Shown here one piece after another: positions 7,320-10,264 of a DNA stretch of 10,264 bases. The position numbers were made by a program, and so were the translations under genes. The notes under the pieces were generated by a model. The model had not been told where the DNA came from. It did not search any database and saw only the letters and a program-made list of their open reading frames with translations. Source of the stretch: an uncultured Subdoligranulum sp. (GTDB lineage Bacteria > Bacillota_A > Clostridia > Oscillospirales > Ruminococcaceae); contig CAAGRN010000138.1 in assembly GCA_900772715.1 (NCBI GenBank), forward strand, positions 1-10,264, given 5' to 3'. Position 1 is the first letter of the stretch, and the number at the start of each line of letters is the position of its first letter.

Positions 7320-8057
7320 ATGCCGCAGCCTATGACCACCTACACCCAAAAATTCACCGTATATCGTCACGATGGCGACCACCGCGGTCTTGTCAAGCCC
7401 GGTGCCTTGCTGCGCTACGCCCAGCAGATCGCCACCGTCCACGCCGAAGCCGTGGGGCTGACCGATGAAGTCTACGCCGCCACCCACACCGCCTTTGTGC
7501 TGGCAAAGCTCGCCCTGCACGTCACCCGCACGCCCAAGGTGGACGAGGAACTGACCGCCGTCACCCAGCCCGAAGCCTGCAAGCGCGCGGTGAACAAGCG
7601 CATCACCCGCTTTCTGGACGCCGCCGGGCAGGAGGTTGCCGTGGTTGACAGCCGCTGGGTACTCATCGACACCGAAAAGCGCATCATCCTGCGCAAGCAT
7701 CCGCCGGAATTTCAGGATTTCTGGGCGTCCGATGTTCCCTTTGAGCTGCCGTTAAAAATGCAGAAGCCCGCCCCTGAAAGCTGCACCTCGCTGGGGCAGC
7801 GCACCGCCGGGTACAGCTATTGCGATATGAACGGGCATATGAACAACACCCGCTATGTGGACGTCATCTGTGACGCCCTGCCGTGGTCGGTGTGGGACAC
7901 CGCGCAGCTGCGCGATCTGCGCATTTTCTACCACCGCGAGGTTCCCCGCGGGGAGAGCTTTGCCTTATCCTGCCTGCAAACCGAGGATGACCGCTGGTAT
8001 TTCAGCGGCGAGCGCGACGGCAAAAGCGCCTTTGAGGCGGAAATGGTTTTCGGCTGA
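7320..8057 (+). CDS. Acyl-ACP thioesterase (FatA/FatB-like, double hotdog)
   Basis: Predicted cytoplasmic enzyme (245 aa) hydrolysing acyl-acyl carrier protein to free fatty acid and ACP, ending or redirecting chain elongation. Two hotdog halves are visible: the first (about 1-135) contains LVKPGALLRYAQQIATVHAEA (24-44), the helix region typical of the family. The second carries CDMNGHMNNTRYVD (168-181), matching the N-x-H-x-N-N signature of plant and bacterial acyl-ACP thioesterases, with Asn171 and His173 as likely catalytic residues. The length suits bacterial members, which lack a transit peptide. The frame stays open upstream to 7167, but AAGGGGGA (7306-7313) lies 6 nt before the ATG at 7320, and the upstream extension would cross the promoter. 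It appears monocistronic, divergent from pot. No fatty acid synthesis gene is adjacent, so the chain length and in vivo role are unknown. Confidence 0.9.
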   Translation: MPQPMTTYTQKFTVYRHDGDHRGLVKPGALLRYAQQIATVHAEAVGLTDEVYAATHTAFVLAKLALHVTRTPKVDEELTAVTQPEACKRAVNKRITRFLDAAGQEVAVVDSRWVLIDTEKRIILRKHPPEFQDFWASDVPFELPLKMQKPAPESCTSLGQRTAGYSYCDMNGHMNNTRYVDVICDALPWSVWDTAQLRDLRIFYHREVPRGESFALSCLQTEDDRWYFSGERDGKSAFEAEMVFG

Positions 8058-8094
8058 TTTTTCGTTGTTTGCTTAGAGTTTCTACATAAATCCC

Positions 8095-8127
8095 TGTTAT
8101 GCTGTTCCTGTAACCACAGAAAGGGGA
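8095..8127 (+). promoter_or_regulatory. Possible promoter and RBS before the traX-like gene
   Basis: TATGCT (8098-8103) is preceded by TGT (8095-8097), a possible extended -10. No convincing -35 box lies at the right distance, so this is tentative. AAGGGGA (8121-8127), 8 nt before the ATG at 8136, is a clear ribosome binding site. There is no terminator hairpin in the 78-bp gap after the thioesterase, so read-through from that gene is also possible. Confidence 0.4.
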
Positions 8128-8135
8128 TTTATTCT

Positions 8136-8999
8136 ATGAAACAACGTACACAATATGGGCTTTCCGGCACGGCGCTCAAAACCATTGCCTTGGTGCTGAT
8201 GCTGCTGGATCACATCCACTACTTTTTTGAATTTACCGGTCTTGTACCCGTTTGGTTCAGTATGCTGGGGCGGCTGGCTGCACCGCTGTTCTTGTTCTGC
8301 ACGGTCGAGGGCTTTGCCCACACGCACGACCGCAAGCGCTATATCCTGCGCATCTGGCTGATCGCCGCTGCCATGGGTACGGTGGAATTTTTTATGATGT
8401 ACGCAGGTGCGCTGCGCCGCGGGGATGATTTTTACCCCCAAAACGCTATCTTTCTGGCACTGTTCTGGCTGTGCCTTGTCTGGCAGGGCATCGACTGGCT
8501 GCGTCAGCGCCGGTTTGTACGGGGCGCACTGGCTGCTGCCATGCCGATTGTATGGCCGTTTTGCATCGTAGCGCTGCTGATGCTTTTTCCCAAAATTCAG
8601 GACGCACCGATCGGCTCTGCCGTGCTGGCGTGGGTCATCACCGCGCCGCTGCCCTTGTGGACATCCATCACCGACGGCGGCTGGTCTTTTCTGGCCGGGG
8701 GCGTTGTGTTGTATGCACTGTACGGCCACAAGCGCCTGCGGCTGGTCGTTTGGGCGGCTATGACCTTCCTGTGTGATTTTGTTCTGGTCTTTCTGCAGGT
8801 TCGCGGTCTGCCGGATTTTGCCTTTTCCCAGATGTTCACAGTCAACTATGAGTGGCTGGGCATTTTTGCCGTTGTGCTGATGCTGCTGTACAACGGCAAG
8901 CGCGGCAGGGGATGCAAACCGCTGTTTTATATCTTTTACCCGGCGCACGTCTATATTTTGTACGCACTGTCCTGCCTGACCTATACGCTGATGCTGTAA
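8136..8999 (+). CDS. TraX-family integral membrane protein (putative acyltransferase)
   Basis: Polytopic membrane protein of 287 aa with about eight hydrophobic segments spread over its whole length. It matches the TraX family (PF05857 type): LMLLDHIHYFF with Asp25-His26 in the first helix, then GRLAAPLF (45-52), a conserved EG pair (58-59) before HTHDRKRY, and near the end FYIFYPAHVYILY (264-276) with His271. TraX of the F plasmid is needed for N-acetylation of pilin. Chromosomal relatives in Firmicutes occur without conjugation genes, and their substrate is not known to me. No conjugation gene is present here. The response regulator begins only 16 bp after the stop, so the two are probably co-transcribed. 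A role in modifying an envelope component would fit that context but is inference. Confidence 0.85.
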   Translation: MKQRTQYGLSGTALKTIALVLMLLDHIHYFFEFTGLVPVWFSMLGRLAAPLFLFCTVEGFAHTHDRKRYILRIWLIAAAMGTVEFFMMYAGALRRGDDFYPQNAIFLALFWLCLVWQGIDWLRQRRFVRGALAAAMPIVWPFCIVALLMLFPKIQDAPIGSAVLAWVITAPLPLWTSITDGGWSFLAGGVVLYALYGHKRLRLVVWAAMTFLCDFVLVFLQVRGLPDFAFSQMFTVNYEWLGIFAVVLMLLYNGKRGRGCKPLFYIFYPAHVYILYALSCLTYTLML

Positions 9000-9003
9000 A
9001 AAA

Positions 9004-9011
9004 AGAGGGGA
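9004..9011 (+). promoter_or_regulatory. Response regulator ribosome binding site
   Basis: AGAGGGGA lies 4 nt before the ATG at 9016, within the 16-bp gap after the traX-like stop. The gap is too short for a separate promoter, supporting co-transcription. Confidence 0.75.
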
Positions 9012-9015
9012 TATT

Positions 9016-9696
9016 ATGGCGAACATTCTGGCCGTCGATGATGAGCGCGACCTCTGCGCCCTGATAAAAACCACGCTGGAACGCGATGGGCATTTGGTGC
9101 AGACCCGCACCTGCGCCGCTGACGTGACCGCCCCGCTTTGCCGCTGGGCGGACTGCATCCTGCTGGATATTATGATGCCCGGCGAGGACGGCTTTTCCCT
9201 GTGCCGCCGCATCCGCGCCGATACCGATGCCCCCATTTTGTTTTTGACCGCCCGCACCGATGAGCCGTCGGTGCTGACCGGGCTGGGGCTTGGCGCGGAC
9301 GATTACCTGACCAAGCCCTTCCGTCTGGCAGAGCTGCGCGCCCGGGTCGCCGCCCACCTGCGCCGCAGCAGCCGCACCCCCGCCCACACGCTGGAGCGCA
9401 GCGGCGTGCGGTTTGACCTAGCTGCCAAAAGCGCCGCCGTCAACGGGCAGACACTTCCTTTTACCAAGTCGGAATATGCTATCTGCGAGTATTTGGCACT
9501 GCACATGGGGCAGACCTTCAGCAAGGAACAAATTTACGAGGCGGTGTTCGGCTACGACGGCAGTGCCGATGATACCGCCGTGACCCAGCACATCAAAAAC
9601 ATCCGCGCCAAGCTGCGGGCAGCCGGGCTGCCGAACGCCGACAGCATCATTAAAACTGTGTGGGGAGTGGGGTATGTATGGCAAAACGAAGGCTGA
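9016..9696 (+). CDS. OmpR/PhoB-family response regulator
   Basis: DNA-binding response regulator (226 aa) of a two-component pair. The receiver domain (about 1-117) has the acidic pocket Asp8-Asp9, phosphoacceptor Asp51 in LLDIMMPGEDGF, Thr78 in FLTAR and Lys100-Pro101 in LTKPF; all key residues are present. A winged-helix output domain follows (about 128-223), with TKSEYAICEYLALHMGQTFSKEQIYEAVF early in the domain and the closing KTVWGVGYVW typical of the OmpR class. The short linker and the GLGLGADDYLTKPFRLAELRARV region resemble regulators next to lantibiotic immunity or bacitracin-type ABC transporters (NisR/SpaR-like), but the transporter, if any, lies beyond the window. The kinase gene overlaps its 3' end by 19 bp, indicating coupled translation. 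Confidence 0.94.
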   Translation: MANILAVDDERDLCALIKTTLERDGHLVQTRTCAADVTAPLCRWADCILLDIMMPGEDGFSLCRRIRADTDAPILFLTARTDEPSVLTGLGLGADDYLTKPFRLAELRARVAAHLRRSSRTPAHTLERSGVRFDLAAKSAAVNGQTLPFTKSEYAICEYLALHMGQTFSKEQIYEAVFGYDGSADDTAVTQHIKNIRAKLRAAGLPNADSIIKTVWGVGYVWQNEG

Positions 9697-10264
9697 CCTC
9701 CCTGTACCGCGTACTGGTGCGGTATCTGGTGTGCTGCGGCGGCGGATGCACCCTGCTGGTGCTGGTCTGGTGGTCGCTGATGATGGCGCTGATCCGCCAC
9801 GGGTTTTTGCTGTCTGCCACTGCCGGTGCCGAAGCCTGCTACAACGCACGGCAAACGGTGGTCACTATGACCGCCGACACCTTTGACGAAACACAAATCA
9901 GCGACCTTTGCCGCTGGGCAGTTGTAGAAAACGACGCTGTAACGCGAACCAATATGACCGCCCGGCAGCTGAAAACCGCCCTGAACGCTTTCCACGGCGG
10001 CAGCGGCAACCTGGGATATACCCAGTACCAATACGACGTAAAAATGGCAGACGGCAGCTTTTGTATTCTGGCGTATGATTATTCCTTGCCCTACGCCGAC
10101 AAAGCGCTGCGCAGCAGGCTGCCGGATTTCCAAACCAGCTACGTTCTGCTTCTGGTCATCCTGCTGTTGGGCTGGGCGGCGCTGACAACGGCACGCACGG
10201 TGCGGCGGCTGGCTGCCGACACCGCCCGGCTGAACCGCGCCATTGCGCAGATCGCCGCCCACCG
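9678..10264 (+). CDS. Sensor histidine kinase, N-terminal part (cut by window end)
   Basis: The frame is open from ATG 9678 to the last base (195 complete codons, no stop). After a basic start (MAKRRLTSLYR), a first membrane helix runs at about 16-39, followed by an external sensor domain of about 115 residues (40-154), a second helix (about 155-172) and the start of a HAMP-like linker (TARTVRRLAADTARLNRAI). The histidine box and ATPase domain would lie beyond the window. The sensor segment, with DGSFCILAYDYSLPYADKALRSRLPDFQ near its end split by no gap, resembles kinases paired with lantibiotic-type regulators. It has three external cysteines (54, 78, 129). The start overlaps the response regulator by 19 bp; GTGGGG (9667-9672) is the likely ribosome binding site. 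An overlapping ATG at 9674 is in another frame and leads to a short shadow frame. Confidence 0.9.
   Translation, partial: MAKRRLTSLYRVLVRYLVCCGGGCTLLVLVWWSLMMALIRHGFLLSATAGAEACYNARQTVVTMTADTFDETQISDLCRWAVVENDAVTRTNMTARQLKTALNAFHGGSGNLGYTQYQYDVKMADGSFCILAYDYSLPYADKALRSRLPDFQTSYVLLLVILLLGWAALTTARTVRRLAADTARLNRAIAQIAAH

Noticed and set aside
8024..8057. Hairpin CGCCT/AGGCG near the end of the thioesterase gene as a terminator
   Set aside because: Only 5 bp, within coding sequence, and not followed directly by a T-run.
8097..9257. 386-codon minus-strand open frame opposite the traX-like gene
   Set aside because: Composition is that of an antisense shadow, and it spans a gene boundary on the other strand.

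Overview
The window looks like chromosomal DNA of a fairly GC-rich, low-oxygen Firmicute, most likely a gut Clostridia member of the Oscillospirales/Ruminococcaceae type (Faecalibacterium, Gemmiger and Subdoligranulum relatives). This is inference. It rests on the CIRCE-controlled clpB, purine-rich AAGGGGGA-type ribosome binding sites before most genes, a compact potABCD operon, a bacterial FatA/FatB-like acyl-ACP thioesterase, a chromosomal TraX-family protein and a lantibiotic-type two-component system. I see no phage genes, transposase, tRNA, rRNA or CRISPR array.

Layout, left to right. (1) 1-315 is the clpB upstream region. It has a vegetative promoter with an extended -10 (194-221), a near-perfect CIRCE operator for HrcA (223-249) and a strong Shine-Dalgarno (300-308). 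The first 67 bases are an exact inverted copy of an internal piece of clpB (429-495), which is either a fold-back assembly/library artefact or a real inverted duplication. (2) 316-2928 is a complete clpB disaggregase gene (870 aa), closed by a strong 15-bp hairpin terminator (2942-2979) that sits between convergent transcription units. (3) 7184-2990 on the minus strand is a polyamine uptake operon, potA-potB-potC-potD, with 1-3 bp between genes. It runs from a promoter with consensus -35 and -10 boxes through a leader of about 175 nt. That leader has two upstream segments that could each pair with the potA ribosome binding site. PotD has a signal peptide but no lipobox, and it ends in a transmembrane anchor. 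(4) 7254-8057, plus strand: an acyl-ACP thioesterase with its own extended -10 promoter. (5) 8136-10264, plus strand: a TraX-family membrane protein, an OmpR-family response regulator 16 bp downstream, and a sensor histidine kinase overlapping the regulator by 19 bp and cut by the window end.

How they work together: PotD captures spermidine/putrescine outside the cell, PotB and PotC form the channel and PotA powers it. ClpB works with DnaK in heat-shock recovery. The response regulator and kinase form a signalling pair, probably for envelope or antimicrobial-peptide stress, and appear to be co-transcribed with the TraX-like protein. Nothing here clearly amounts to an undescribed system. The points most worth a second look are the inverted repeat, the structured pot leader, the membrane-tethered PotD and the traX/two-component linkage.
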